64,000 bases of DNA from Lolium rigidum. Taxonomy: Eukaryota > Streptophyta > Magnoliopsida > Poales > Poaceae. The notes under the pieces were generated by a model. The model was not told the origin of the DNA. It saw only the letters and a list, made by a program, of their open reading frames with translations, and ran no database searches. Shown here piece by piece: positions 11,801 through 21,017 of this stretch. Within the stretch, counting starts at the first letter, position 1; the number at the start of each line of letters is the position of its first letter. The stretch spans positions 353,939,696 through 354,003,695 of the forward strand of contig NC_061513.1 in the NCBI RefSeq assembly GCF_022539505.1. Reading direction: 5' to 3'. A program made the translations under genes and the position numbers.

Positions 11801-12454
11801 GGAAGCTGAGATTCGGGTGACGAGGAATCCTTGATATAGAACCACTTCAATCTCCACCCTTGCACGGACTCTCTCATTGGGAAATTGAAGTAATTGACAT
11901 CCGAACGAGCTACAAATCCTACTCCTCCGGTGACAAAAGATCCATTGCTACTCGCTGTATCTCTTCACATAGAAGATCTTTTTCCATAACCCAAAATGAG
12001 GCTCAACGCCCAGATATGCTTCGCAGAGGGTGATGAACACAGCAACGTGAATGATTGAGTTGGGAGTGAGTTGCCATAGTTGGATCTCATAGGTTCGCAG
12101 GAGATGGAGGAGGAATTCGTGAACAGGAAGTGAAAGGCCTCGGTACAAGAATGACAAGAACATCACGGTAAAACCGGCAGGAGGGTTAGGTCGAGAAATC
12201 GCACCTGGAAAGATCACATTCCCCTCATCGGGGGAGATCAATCCCAGACTTCGGGATCTCTTTTCGTCACGCTTGGTGACGGTCGAGGCTATCCAATCAC
12301 CGGGCCTCGCTGCTGAGCTCGGTGGCGCCGGCGGCGCCGGAGCTGGGGGAGGAGCGCTCGTGTCGCCTTCCTTCGAAAGGATCGAGGAAGGTTTGGTGGC
12401 GACGCCTCCGCTCGTCGAGCTGGCAGCGGCGCTGGGGATCTTCTTCTTCACCAT
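8874..12454 (-). pseudogene. Spliced antisense gene, putative gypsy-type transposon domain (PF04195-like)
   Basis: The gene runs opposite to gag-pro. A minus-strand ATG at 12454 starts MVKKKIPSAAASS, followed by a Pro-rich linker. Next comes a domain with GLSLPVHEFLLHLLRTYEIQ and HVAVFITLCEAYLGVEPHFG, characteristic of the plant putative-gypsy-transposon family. The second half of this domain (GWRLKWFYIKDSSSPES) lies at 11877-11430. Acidic and Ala/Lys-rich parts follow (11350-11038, 10949-10775), then helical segments at 9874-10346 and 8874-9640. Good splice signals bound introns at 11351-11430, 10950-11037, 10347-10427 and about 9366-9434. More probably lie near 10700 and 9650-9870. A one-base frameshift near 11955, on a CTCGCTG motif, breaks the first exon, and another shift lies near 9000. 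The stop is at 8874. Function is unknown. The domain occurs mostly in retrotransposon-derived plant proteins. Confidence 0.72.
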
Positions 12455-12787
12455 CGCGAAATCTGGGAGAAATCGGAAGACAGTGGTGGCGGCGCAAGCG
12501 GTTGTGAACAAGAGGAGAGCAAGAACGGCAAAGAGATGAATGAAGGAGAATGATAGGGATTTTTATCTCTTGGGGAACTTAAGAAAGGCTTCGTATTGTT
12601 AATGGGCCTGTTCTCCAGTTAATGTTTGCGGAAATCGAGGAGGTGCCTCGTTAACCGTGTAAAGAGGAGCAGGAATCGCTTGAAAACAGGGCTGGCAGAT
12701 CGTGTCTTATCAGTCAGAATCAAGGGGACAGAAAAACGTCATCAATGACGTCATGAGCACGAAGAGATAAGAAAATATCGGGTGATC

Positions 12788-13354
12788 AACTTGAGCCTAC
12801 GCACGGGTTGCGAGAATCCGCGCCTAGGCTCGGGGGCTACTCCCATCGGGAGTGCTGACGCGCACCCGATAGAATGAAGGTTCGAAGGAAAAACATGACT
12901 CGAGTCTGTACCCGGACGTAAGCACCCGTGCCCAGGCTCGGGGGCTACTCCCATCGGGAGCGCTGAACGCGCACCCGATGAAACTTTTTTCGCACTCCAG
13001 GGTCATGCCCGGGGACTTGATTCTGTATAGGGTAACGTTGTTTTGCCATCGGCAGTTAACCAACAGAAGTTGGGCACGTTATTCGTTATCCCTTGCTTAA
13101 AGAAAATGTATCGAAGACTTGCAGGAAAAAGCTTCGGCAGAAGAAAATGTTCGAGTGGTACAACTTGAGTCTACGCACGGATTGCAAGCATTCGTACCTA
13201 GACTCGGGGGCTACTCCCATCGGGAGCGCTGACGCGCACCCGATAGAAAATAGAAGACAGAGGAAATGCAAGAATGATCAAGAAGAAGGACTTCAGAAGG
13301 AGACATGCTTTAGTCTCTACCCGAATTATGTTCGGCTAGACACTCGGGGGCTAC
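12788..13354 (+). repeat. Reiterated polypurine-tract modules before the 3' LTR
   Basis: The core CTCGGGGGCTAC occurs at 12829-12840, about 12938-12949, 13203-13214 and 13343-13354. The last copy abuts the 3' LTR and is the working polypurine tract, which primes plus-strand DNA synthesis. The first three are each followed by TCCCATCGGGAG and a GCGCACCCGAT end, and preceded by a shared TCTAC/GCAC-type stretch, giving modules of about 86 bp. Spacing between modules is irregular. The antisense gene starts just left of this array, so its promoter may lie in it. Confidence 0.85.
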
Positions 13355-13673
13355 TGACGTGGGCATTACCCTTCGGGTAACCAACGTTGCTCTACCCTGT
13401 ACGGCCCAACTGGAGGCCCATGAAGGTACCTGATGGCAAGATGGGCCACTAGGACGGTGCGACGGAAGATTACTTGGAGTACAAGACAAGGAAGAAGCCG
13501 AACAAGGAAAGTTTGGAGATAGATCTATTGTAAACCTACTCGTACTCGATTAGACCTCTCGGGACCTGGCCACCTATATAAAGGCCAGGAGAGGGGCTAT
13601 CGAGGGACACAATCAACCTCAGCAATATTAGACCAGCAGAAGCTTAGAACTAGGTTACCCTAGCAACTAACAT
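13355..13673 (+). repeat. 3' LTR of the first Tat element, truncated
   Basis: It matches 4354-4671 over its full length with four differences. Similarity stops at 13673. After that a motif AATATTAGACCACCTCA is repeated once more and the sequence then becomes the tail of the Myb/SANT-like remnant. No CA end or target duplication is visible, so the end was deleted or overwritten. Confidence 0.85.
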
Positions 13674-13803
13674 CTCGAAAATATTAGACCACCTCAGCAA
13701 TATTAGACCACCTCATCACACTTACATGCCATAAGAAGTTTGTAAGCCCTAGATATCTCCAAAATATTCATCACAGCCACATCATCATCATCATCGTCTG
13801 CCA

Positions 13804-14683
13804 TCACCAACAATCAAGCATGCATCCCCACCCACCCCATGGCCCTGGGGAACCACTGCAGATTGTAGTAGTGCTTGGCAGGTAGATCCTGGGCCACATG
13901 GTACCGCGGCTCTCCTCCATGCCAACAAAGTTGGTACCTTGTGCCTCGTTGTCAACAAGGTGTCCAAGAGCTGCCATGAGAGCTTCCTGGGAGAAGTGAA
14001 CAACGCTCATGATGGCCTTGTAGAGTTTTGGGTGCATATCAGTTGTCGTGTTGTCCGTGATCGCTTGTGTGACGTCCTTGACGGCTTTAGTCATGCTGCT
14101 GAAGGTCTGGAGCTCATCCTTAGCCACCCCACACCTCTTCCTCTTACCTCTAGGTGCGTGTCCAGTGGAAGGCTTATCTGGTCCATCGATGATGATGATG
14201 GTATCGGACTGTTACAAGTGTCTATGGATGTTAAAATGACAAATGTGCCAAGGGGCTCATTAGACCCCAAGAAACTCAGTGTCGTTGGGGTGATCCTAAA
14301 GAAGGAAGACTGTTACAAGTGTCTATGGATGATAAAATGACAAGTGTAACACAATTAGTTGTAAAATAGTTGGTGTGCTACCGTGATCTGTCCCTGATAC
14401 CGGCCAGCCTCTAACACATTTAGTTGTAACATAGTTGGAGTGTGCACCGCGCAGATCTTTGAGCTTGCTAATATGGATCCATCTCAGCCTTTACTTCCTC
14501 AGGTGGTTGTACACCTGAGTAGAAGTCACCTAGGCTCCACAATGTGCAAACAAGGCCTTATAAATATTAGGCAGGTGTACCTCTTTGAACCATTTGTCAG
14601 AATATACGCCGGTTTTGATGAGCTCGCACATCTTTTCCAACATGAATGAGGACTAGAAGGGCAGCCACTTCATGGTGCCCTTC
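13804..14683 (-). pseudogene. Myb/SANT-like gene, C-terminal half, decayed
   Basis: On the minus strand, next to the Tat insertion, the frame reads KGTMKWLPF, a stop, then SSFMLEKMCELIKTG and DKWFKEVHLPNIYKAL, a stop, then TSTQVYNHLRK. This is the pattern of plant Myb/SANT-like (Myb_DNA-bind_3) proteins, which accompany PIF/Harbinger transposons or their domesticated relatives. Further on, 14127-13804 encodes TTDMHPKLYKAIMSV and LGHLVDNEAQGTNFVGME, the conserved C-terminal segment of the same proteins. At least two in-frame stops and a stretch without similarity (14130-14440, with local duplications) show it is a pseudogene. The N-terminal part is on the other side of the 11.9-kb Tat element at 26609-26705. 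A DNA-binding role is known for the family only. Confidence 0.7.
14207..14439 (+). repeat. Local direct duplications in the Myb/SANT remnant
   Basis: A 36-base stretch beginning GACTGTTACAAGTGTCTATG occurs at about 14207 and again at about 14308 with one or two differences. A second 25-base motif (ACACA, one variable base, then TTAGTTGTAA) occurs near 14349 and 14415. These are small segmental duplications, not a long satellite. Confidence 0.75.
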
Positions 14684-15851
14684 TGTTATCACCAGATTTT
14701 GGCCAAATCAGAAGATGGGCCGCGATTGAGATGGGCTTGGAAGATATACACATGAAGTGTTTATGAAGCGGCCTCGTGCGAGAGTTTGGGCTAGATTGCC
14801 CGTGTATCTGTACATTATAGTAGATCGCATTTTAGTTTAGAATTAAGAGATAGAGTTTGGTTCGTACTACGACTAGGTTTATTCCAAAGATAGAAAGTCC
14901 ACGGACTATAAATATGTATCTAGGGTTATTGATAAAGGAGGACGATCACGTTCACAACAAACACAATCTAGGCGCATCGCCACCCCTTGTTTCGAGGGTT
15001 TCTTCCGGGTAAGCATCATGCTGCCTAGATCGCATCTTGCGATCTAGGCAGTATCGGTGTATTTGTTGTCTGGTGTTGCTCGTACTGAAGCCTTGTTGAT
15101 GGCGAGTAACACCGTTTATCATAGATGTTTTGGGGCTTACATCGATGCTTTTCTGATATGTTTGCTTAGTTATGCTGCCCCTCAATATCTAGCTGCCTTT
15201 ACACCTATTTTGGGTGTAAGGGCAGCATCTTGCTTCATCTTTATTTAGTAGATCTGATCTGTTATGGTTGTTCCTTGTTATTCAAGGTTTAGTTTGATAT
15301 CTGCATGGTTAGGCCTTGCAAACGGGTTGAATGATCCAGTAGTGCGTAAGGTATGGTTTGCCGATCCAAGAAGGGATGTTCCGGGAATCGACTCCATGTT
15401 GGTTTTTAGGCCTCCTCGAGGACTAGTTTTCTGTTATCTTTCGTATTTGCCAGGCTCAACTACGTGTAGGACGTTCCGGTTATGCGGTGAAAGCCCTAAA
15501 CTGTCGTAGATTGATTTAACTTGGTATTGATAAAGCAGGATCCCCATGTTATCATAGATCTAATATGAACCATGGGTTAATCGGCTCTTTGAGCCGATTC
15601 ACAGGGTAACCTGAGAGCCGATCGAGGCTCATTTAATGTTTACGTGTCTGCCACGCAGGAAATTAATCGAAGCAATCCAACACCTTCCTGACCAGGTATA
15701 GGTCAGATGGCACGCCCTTGCAACCGCCAGGACGTGTGCCGGAGCATTGCGGGCCGTCGCCCGAGGGACCAGGGCCCACCAGCAGTCCTGGGAGCCCCCC
15801 GGCTCTCCGCGTTGCTCGTCGCTGCTCGCCGGTGGGTTTTGGCAGGCAACA
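14684..15851 (+). repeat. 5' LTR, second Tat element
   Basis: 1168 bp, TG...CA, same length as the 3' copy. A possible TATA-type motif, ACTATAAATATG, lies near 14907. A 16-bp direct inverted pair (AGATCGCATCTTGCGATCT) near 15028 forms a small palindrome. Confidence 0.92.
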
Positions 15852-15856
15852 CATTC

Positions 15857-15875
15857 TGGCACACCCGGTGGGACC
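15857..15875 (+). other. Primer-binding-site-like sequence
   Basis: TGGCACACCCGGTGGGACC lies five bases after the LTR end, starts with the TGG expected for pairing with a tRNA CCA tail and is GC-rich. The tRNA species was not identified. Confidence 0.65.
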
Positions 15876-16058
15876 CGAACCCACAATCGCTTGATTAGAA
15901 CACATTCACCGGCATACGTCGTCTACAAGGTTGGAGGCGATCCTGGCGATTGCCAATTCCTGTATGACCCGCCTAAAGAGATCCCACATGGATACGTGTG
16001 CACATACGTGCCGGACTGCAATAATTGGGCGCGCACGAACCAGATTGCAGCAGGAGGG

Positions 16059-16823
16059 ATGTCTGGAGCAGATGCCGATAAACTGGCGTGGCTAGCTAAA
16101 TATGCCACCGGAACGAGTCATGAAAGCTCAGCCCCTGCAGCTCATACCATGGAACAAATCAGTACAATCCTGAGAGACCAGTTCGGCATCCTGCCAAAGA
16201 GGAGAACAGTCGGCTATTCCAAGCCGTACCCTAATGAATATGATTTGATTCCGCTGCCACCCAAGTATCGGCTCCCTGAGTTCTCAAAATTCAATGGATC
16301 AGAAGGGGCTAGCTCAATTGAGCATGTAAGCCGATATTTGGCGCAGTTAGGCATGATTTCAGCTTTAGACCCGTTACGCGTGAGGTTTTTTGCGCAATCT
16401 CTTACAGGACCAGCTTTTGGGTGGTACACCTCATTGCCACCAGATTCAGTTCGGATGTGGAAGCAACTGGAAGAGCAGTTTCACGTTCAATATCACTCAG
16501 AAGCTACCGAGGCTGGAATTGTCGATCTGGCGCAGGTGCGGCAGAAGCGGGGAGAGACGGTGTCGGAATACATTCAGCGTTTCAGGACTGTCAAGAACCG
16601 ATGTTATTCGGCTCGTTTAACTGAGAAAGAAGCAGTCGATCTGGCAGCATTGGGCCTCGCAGCGCCGATCAAGGATCTGGCCTTCCAAGTGGAATACAAT
16701 TCACTGGCGCACATGGTACAGAAATTAACATTGTATGAACAGCGCCACCCAGAATTGTACCAAGACAAATTCAAACGCCCGATAGGCCTGGTCGAGACAG
16801 AAGAAGTTGAGGACTTTGCGTGA
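16059..16823 (+). CDS. gag: Gag of the second Tat element
   Basis: The frame is open from inside the LTR, but the first ATG is at 16059 (MSGADADKLAWLAKYATG), giving 254 residues. It holds the Retrotrans_gag-type domain: LPEFSKFNGSEGASSIEHV, then FFAQSLTGPAFGWYTSLP, then RQKRGETVSEYIQRFRTVKN. The protein would form the cytoplasmic particle. It stops at 16823, overlapping the next frame by four bases (GTGA). The downstream frame continues the usual Tat gag-pro text, so the stop is probably a one-base frame error or mutation at GCGTGA rather than a natural gag end. No nearby slippery sequence for programmed shifting was recognised. Confidence 0.85.
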   Translation: MSGADADKLAWLAKYATGTSHESSAPAAHTMEQISTILRDQFGILPKRRTVGYSKPYPNEYDLIPLPPKYRLPEFSKFNGSEGASSIEHVSRYLAQLGMISALDPLRVRFFAQSLTGPAFGWYTSLPPDSVRMWKQLEEQFHVQYHSEATEAGIVDLAQVRQKRGETVSEYIQRFRTVKNRCYSARLTEKEAVDLAALGLAAPIKDLAFQVEYNSLAHMVQKLTLYEQRHPELYQDKFKRPIGLVETEEVEDFA

Positions 16824-18673
16824 AGACCGAGGAGGTAGCCGTGGCTGAATGGGCTCGGGGGGCAGCTCCCGTGTCCTGCAAATGGGTGAAACAACAAGGG
16901 CCTGCAAAAGGGTTTGACTTTGATATAAGCAAAACTGAGAAGATATTCGACTTATTGCTTAAGGAAAAACAGCTGAAGTTACCCGAAGGCCATAAAATCC
17001 CTACGGCACAAGAGATGAACGGGAGACCGTACTGCAAGTGGCATCACTCGTTCACCCATATCACCAATGACTGCAAAGAGTTGCGTCGGCAGATCCAAAT
17101 GGCGATAGAACAAGGCCGTTTGATCCTCGGTCAGTTTGCCATGAAAGTGGACACGCACCCGTTTCCTGGCGTCAACATGGTGGAACACAATCACTCCACG
17201 AGGCGTCAGCTGGATTTCTCATTCGAGGTTAACATGGCAGGGCCTGTATACCACCATGGCAGGGATAAAAAAGAAATCTGTCCCTCCCGTGGCAAGGAAA
17301 AGGAGGAGGCCGGCCCACGCGACCGGCCCCGAGATGATGACAGGCGGTACATCACCGAGGAACAAGTGAGAAACGTGCGGTATCAACGACCGCTCTCACA
17401 TCTCCTTAACAAGTATGAGCATCAGTACGACCGACGCCGGCGGTACGACGTAGATGACGAAAGATATCGTCGGTCTGATGTTGATAACAGAAAATATCGT
17501 CGGTGTGATAGGAACGACGAAAGATATGAGCACTGCGCTAAGGAGAAGTCAAGAGAGCAGGAAGACATGGACAGACACTGGGATTGTCCTTTCTTTAAGC
17601 ACTGCTGGGACTCAGGAATGAGCCGATTGCCTACAATCGACAACTGCCCGGAGTGTAGACAGCAGAAGAAGGGCACAAGTGAGGTTTCAGTGTTCGAGCG
17701 TCTAGGACCTCTCCCATCTCAGAACAAACAAGCTGAGGCATCTCGAGTGGAAGACTGCGAGGAGTCAGAAGATGAAGAAGAAGATAGATACCACCGGCCA
17801 AGGTGGTGTCCTGATGGACTCATTCATTCCCAAAAGCGTAGGGTTCAGCGGCTACGTAACTTGGAGGAAGCCGTGGCGCAATACCTGTACACGTTGAGGA
17901 AAGCGCGGCCTGATCTGGCCGTAAAAATTCAGCAGACTTTGGAGACGGAGATGCATCCGCCAAAGAAAGAATGGCGCCCCAAACAAGCAAAAGCCGATGC
18001 GAAGGCATCGGCTGGCACAAACATGGTGTTCATACTCCCGTCGGAGTTTTGCGCTCCAAGAACTGAAGAAGTGCCAGTAGCACAGTTTGACTGTGGACCA
18101 CGGCCAGTTATCTTTGAAAAGCCACGAGAGAAGAGCTACAGACATTTGAAGGCCCTGTACCTAAACGGTTATATCAATGGGCAGCCTGTCAACAAGATGT
18201 TGGTTGACACGGGAGCGGCAGTCAATATAATGCCATACTCCATGCTACGGCGTTTGGGACGCTCTAACGCAGATCTGATCAAAACCAACGTCACATTAAG
18301 CGACTTCAACGGCCAAGCATCAGAAACGCAAGGCGTTCTGAACGTGGATCTAACCGTGGGCCGAAAAACCATCCCTACATCATTCTTCATCATCGACAGC
18401 AAAAGCACATACGCTATCCTGCTAGGGAGGGATTGGATTCACGCCAACTGCTGCATTACATCCACAATGCACCAATGCCTGATACAGTGGGATGGAGATG
18501 AAGTGGAGGTCGTTCATGCAGATGACTCGATCGAGATCTCATTAGCTGGCATGAATATTTGGGATGCAGACGACCAAGAGCCGATCTCTGGAGTCAGTTT
18601 GGACGGCTGTGAGCGCATCGAAGCTTCAAAAAACGGGGTGAGGCTGGTCTTATCCACCGGCCTGACAGAGTAG
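16820..18673 (+). CDS. Gag C-terminus and aspartic protease of the second Tat element
   Basis: 617 open codons, starting without an ATG at the gag break. Near codons 70-90 lies YCKWHHSFTHITNDCKELR, a Cys/His cluster typical of Tat gag that may bind nucleic acid. Codons 150-260 are strongly charged with repeated DDERYRR-type text. The retropepsin domain is near codons 450-560, with active site MLVDTGAAVNIMPYSML (catalytic DTG encoded at 18206-18214) and the ILLGRDWIHANCC motif. The protease would cut the polyprotein. The frame ends in TAG at 18671-18673, and RT continues further on in another frame, so the polyprotein is interrupted. Confidence 0.87.
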   Translation: MKTEEVAVAEWARGAAPVSCKWVKQQGPAKGFDFDISKTEKIFDLLLKEKQLKLPEGHKIPTAQEMNGRPYCKWHHSFTHITNDCKELRRQIQMAIEQGRLILGQFAMKVDTHPFPGVNMVEHNHSTRRQLDFSFEVNMAGPVYHHGRDKKEICPSRGKEKEEAGPRDRPRDDDRRYITEEQVRNVRYQRPLSHLLNKYEHQYDRRRRYDVDDERYRRSDVDNRKYRRCDRNDERYEHCAKEKSREQEDMDRHWDCPFFKHCWDSGMSRLPTIDNCPECRQQKKGTSEVSVFERLGPLPSQNKQAEASRVEDCEESEDEEEDRYHRPRWCPDGLIHSQKRRVQRLRNLEEAVAQYLYTLRKARPDLAVKIQQTLETEMHPPKKEWRPKQAKADAKASAGTNMVFILPSEFCAPRTEEVPVAQFDCGPRPVIFEKPREKSYRHLKALYLNGYINGQPVNKMLVDTGAAVNIMPYSMLRRLGRSNADLIKTNVTLSDFNGQASETQGVLNVDLTVGRKTIPTSFFIIDSKSTYAILLGRDWIHANCCITSTMHQCLIQWDGDEVEVVHADDSIEISLAGMNIWDADDQEPISGVSLDGCERIEASKNGVRLVLSTGLTE

Positions 18674-18687
18674 CAAGACCAGAGGCA

Positions 18688-20974
18688 ATGGACGTACGTG
18701 GCAAGGCTGATCCCTGCTATCGGCCCCAAAAAATAAGAAGCGATGATCTCACCTCAAGCATGTCACGTGGTCGTAGTAGGGAGACTCCCTCCAGTAGTAG
18801 AGCACAAATAAGTTGTAAACCCTCATTGAGCAATGCAATGGAAAAGGAGGCCGATTCCAGCAATCGGCCCAAATTATCCTCACCATACGTTTTGCCTGTG
18901 TTCAGCATCGATCTAGCAGGCGACGGAAAGCTAGGATATGGGTTTACATCGGCCGATGAGCTAGAAGAGATTGACATTGGTCCTGGGGATAAGCCACGAC
19001 CAACATTTATCAGCAAAAAGTTAGATCCGCATCTGAGGGGCCTGATGATAGCTTTGTTGAAAGAATACCCGATTGCTTTGCCCGGGATTACACGGAGATG
19101 CCCGGGTTAGACAGGGAGCATCATTGAGCATCGGCTCCCTCCGAAGAAAGGATTTCGGCCGTTCCAGCAGCTGAGCACGACGGATGAAGGCCGAAATTTT
19201 AGAAGAAGTCAAGAAAGAGATCGAGAAAATGTTGAACGCCGGGTTCATCAGGCCATGCGGGTATGCTGAGTGGATTTCTAGTATCGTACCTGTAGAGAAA
19301 AAGGACGGCCGATGGCGCGTCGCCATAGATTTTCGGGATCTCAATAGAGCCACTCCAAAGGATGAGTACCCAATGCCGGTAGCAGAGACATTGATCAATG
19401 CAGCTGCTGGTCATAAGGTTTTAAGTTTCATGGATGGCAATGCCGGTTACAACCAAATTTTCATGGCTCCAGAAGATATACACAAGACTGCATTCAGAGT
19501 ACCAGGCTCGGTGGGCTTGTTTGAATATGTAGTCATGACATTTGGACTGAAAAATGCCGGCGCAACATACCAAAGAGCCATGAATTACATCTTTCATGAT
19601 CTGATCGGCAAGTTGGTGGAGATTTACATCGATGACGTGGTAGTCAAGTCTGTGTCAGTGGAAGGACACTTGGAGGATTTGCGACACGTCCTGGACCGAA
19701 CTAGAAAATTCGGACTAAGAATGAATCCAAAGAAGTGTGCTTTTGGTGTAACGGCCGGTCAGTTCTTGGGTTTCTTGGTTCATGAACGCGGAATTGAGAT
19801 CGGCCTGAAAAGTCAGGAGGCAATGCGAACAATGAAGCGACCTACCACTAAGAAGGAACTCCAGTGTCTCATCGGCAAAATCAACTTCGTCATAAGGTTC
19901 ATCTCGAATCTGTCAGGGCGAATCGAGCCATTCATGGGGTTGGTAAAAATTAAGTCTGATGATGAGTTTCGCTGGGGGGCAGAGCAACAGCGAGCGTTTG
20001 ACGAGATTAAAGAGTATCTAACGAAGCCACCCGTGTTGGTTCCGCCCCAGCAAGACAGACCATTCAATATTTACTTGTTAGTAGCTGACACTTCCATCGC
20101 CTCAGTGGTGGTGCAAGTTCATGATGGTCTGGAGAAAGTCGTTTTCTACCTCAGCAGAAGGATGTTGGATGCAGAAACTAGGTACCCCGAGATCGAGAAG
20201 TTGTGCCTCTGCCTATTTTTTACCTGCACCAAGCTTCACCACATCTTGCTGTCAGCGGAAATTGTCGTCATATGCAAATCAGATGTCATCAAACATATAC
20301 TGTCGGCTCCTGTGCTGAAAGGCCGACTCGGTAAGTGGATGTTTGCATTATCGGAATTTGATATCCGGTATCAGCCTGCGAAAGCAGTCAAGGGACAAGC
20401 GTTGGCCGATCTTATTGCTGAACGAATCAACACTGATATAGCAGCACTGTCTGTGCGTGCATGGGCCATGTTTTTCGATGGATCGGTTTGTGATGATGGT
20501 TGCGGCATCGGCATTCTACTCGTGTCGCCTCGGGGGGCAACATATTCCTTCTCCATCAGGCTACCTACCCCTTGCACCAACAATGTCGCCGAGTATGAAG
20601 CAATACGCAAGGGAATGGAGTTGCTATTGGAAGCCGGGGCAGAAGCAGTGGAACATTTTGGAGACTCTAAATTGGTGATTTCCCAACTCACGGAGGAATA
20701 CAAATGTGAGAGCGAGTCGCTCTTCCCGTTATGGATGCAATGCCGTGAGTTGATGGCACAGTTCAGGTACATAAACTTCAATTGGATCCCAAGGTCGCAA
20801 AATACCGAGGCTTGGGGGGCAGTTGGCCCCGAAGATACTTTGCTCTTGGAAGCCGATTTTGGTGAAATCGGCTTGCTCTGCATCACAACCTTTTTCAAGG
20901 GTGGCGAGTTTTTGCAGAAGAGGACCATAGGAGCCGGTGGGAAGAATTCAAAGGGGAGCCATCAACATGTGTAG
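18688..20974 (+). pseudogene. pol: Reverse transcriptase and two RNase H domains, frame-broken
   Basis: The frame 18688-19110 holds the pre-RT linker. A shift near 19170, at CAGCTGAGC, leads into 19184-20974 (596 codons). RT motifs are DGRWRVAIDFRDLNRATPK, FMDGNAGYNQIFMAPED and the catalytic YIDDVVVKS at 19625-19651. The first RNase H follows at about 20065-20380 (RPFNIYLLVADTSIASVVVQ). The second, archaeal-type-like RNase H begins AMFFDGSVCDDGCGIG near 20464 and continues NNVAEYEAIRKGMELLL and GDSKLVISQLTEEYK. It is diagnostic for Tat. The frame stops at 20974. No integrase zinc finger or DDE core follows. The RT would copy element RNA to DNA in particles. RT catalytic residues are intact. 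Confidence 0.9.
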
Positions 20975-21017
20975 GTACTGGACCATTTTGTTGCTGCAAA
21001 GAGACAGAGCAAGGTTA

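Larger units (their letters stand above)
4354..13673 (+). mobile_element. Non-autonomous Ty3/Gypsy Tat-lineage retrotransposon with antisense gene
   Basis: The element is bounded by two copies of an LTR beginning TGACGTGGGCATTACCC (4354 and 13355). A tRNA-primer-site-like stretch follows the 5' LTR, then gag, then a protease-containing frame ending at 8212. RT, RNase H and integrase are absent. Their place, 8874-12454, is taken by a multi-exon gene on the opposite strand. The 3' end carries a row of polypurine-tract modules directly before the 3' LTR. Gag-protease plus an antisense gene is a known arrangement in Tat-lineage elements. The 3' LTR is cut short at 13673 and no target duplication is visible. 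The scaffold gap lies inside the 5' LTR. Confidence 0.85.

Noticed and set aside
12788..13354. CRISPR-like spaced repeats
   Set aside because: Spacing is irregular, there are only four copies, the genome is a plant, and the core is the retrotransposon polypurine tract.
16811..16830. Programmed frameshift between gag and protease
   Set aside because: No slippery heptamer or following structure was seen, and the break fits the CTG/CG pattern seen elsewhere in the window.
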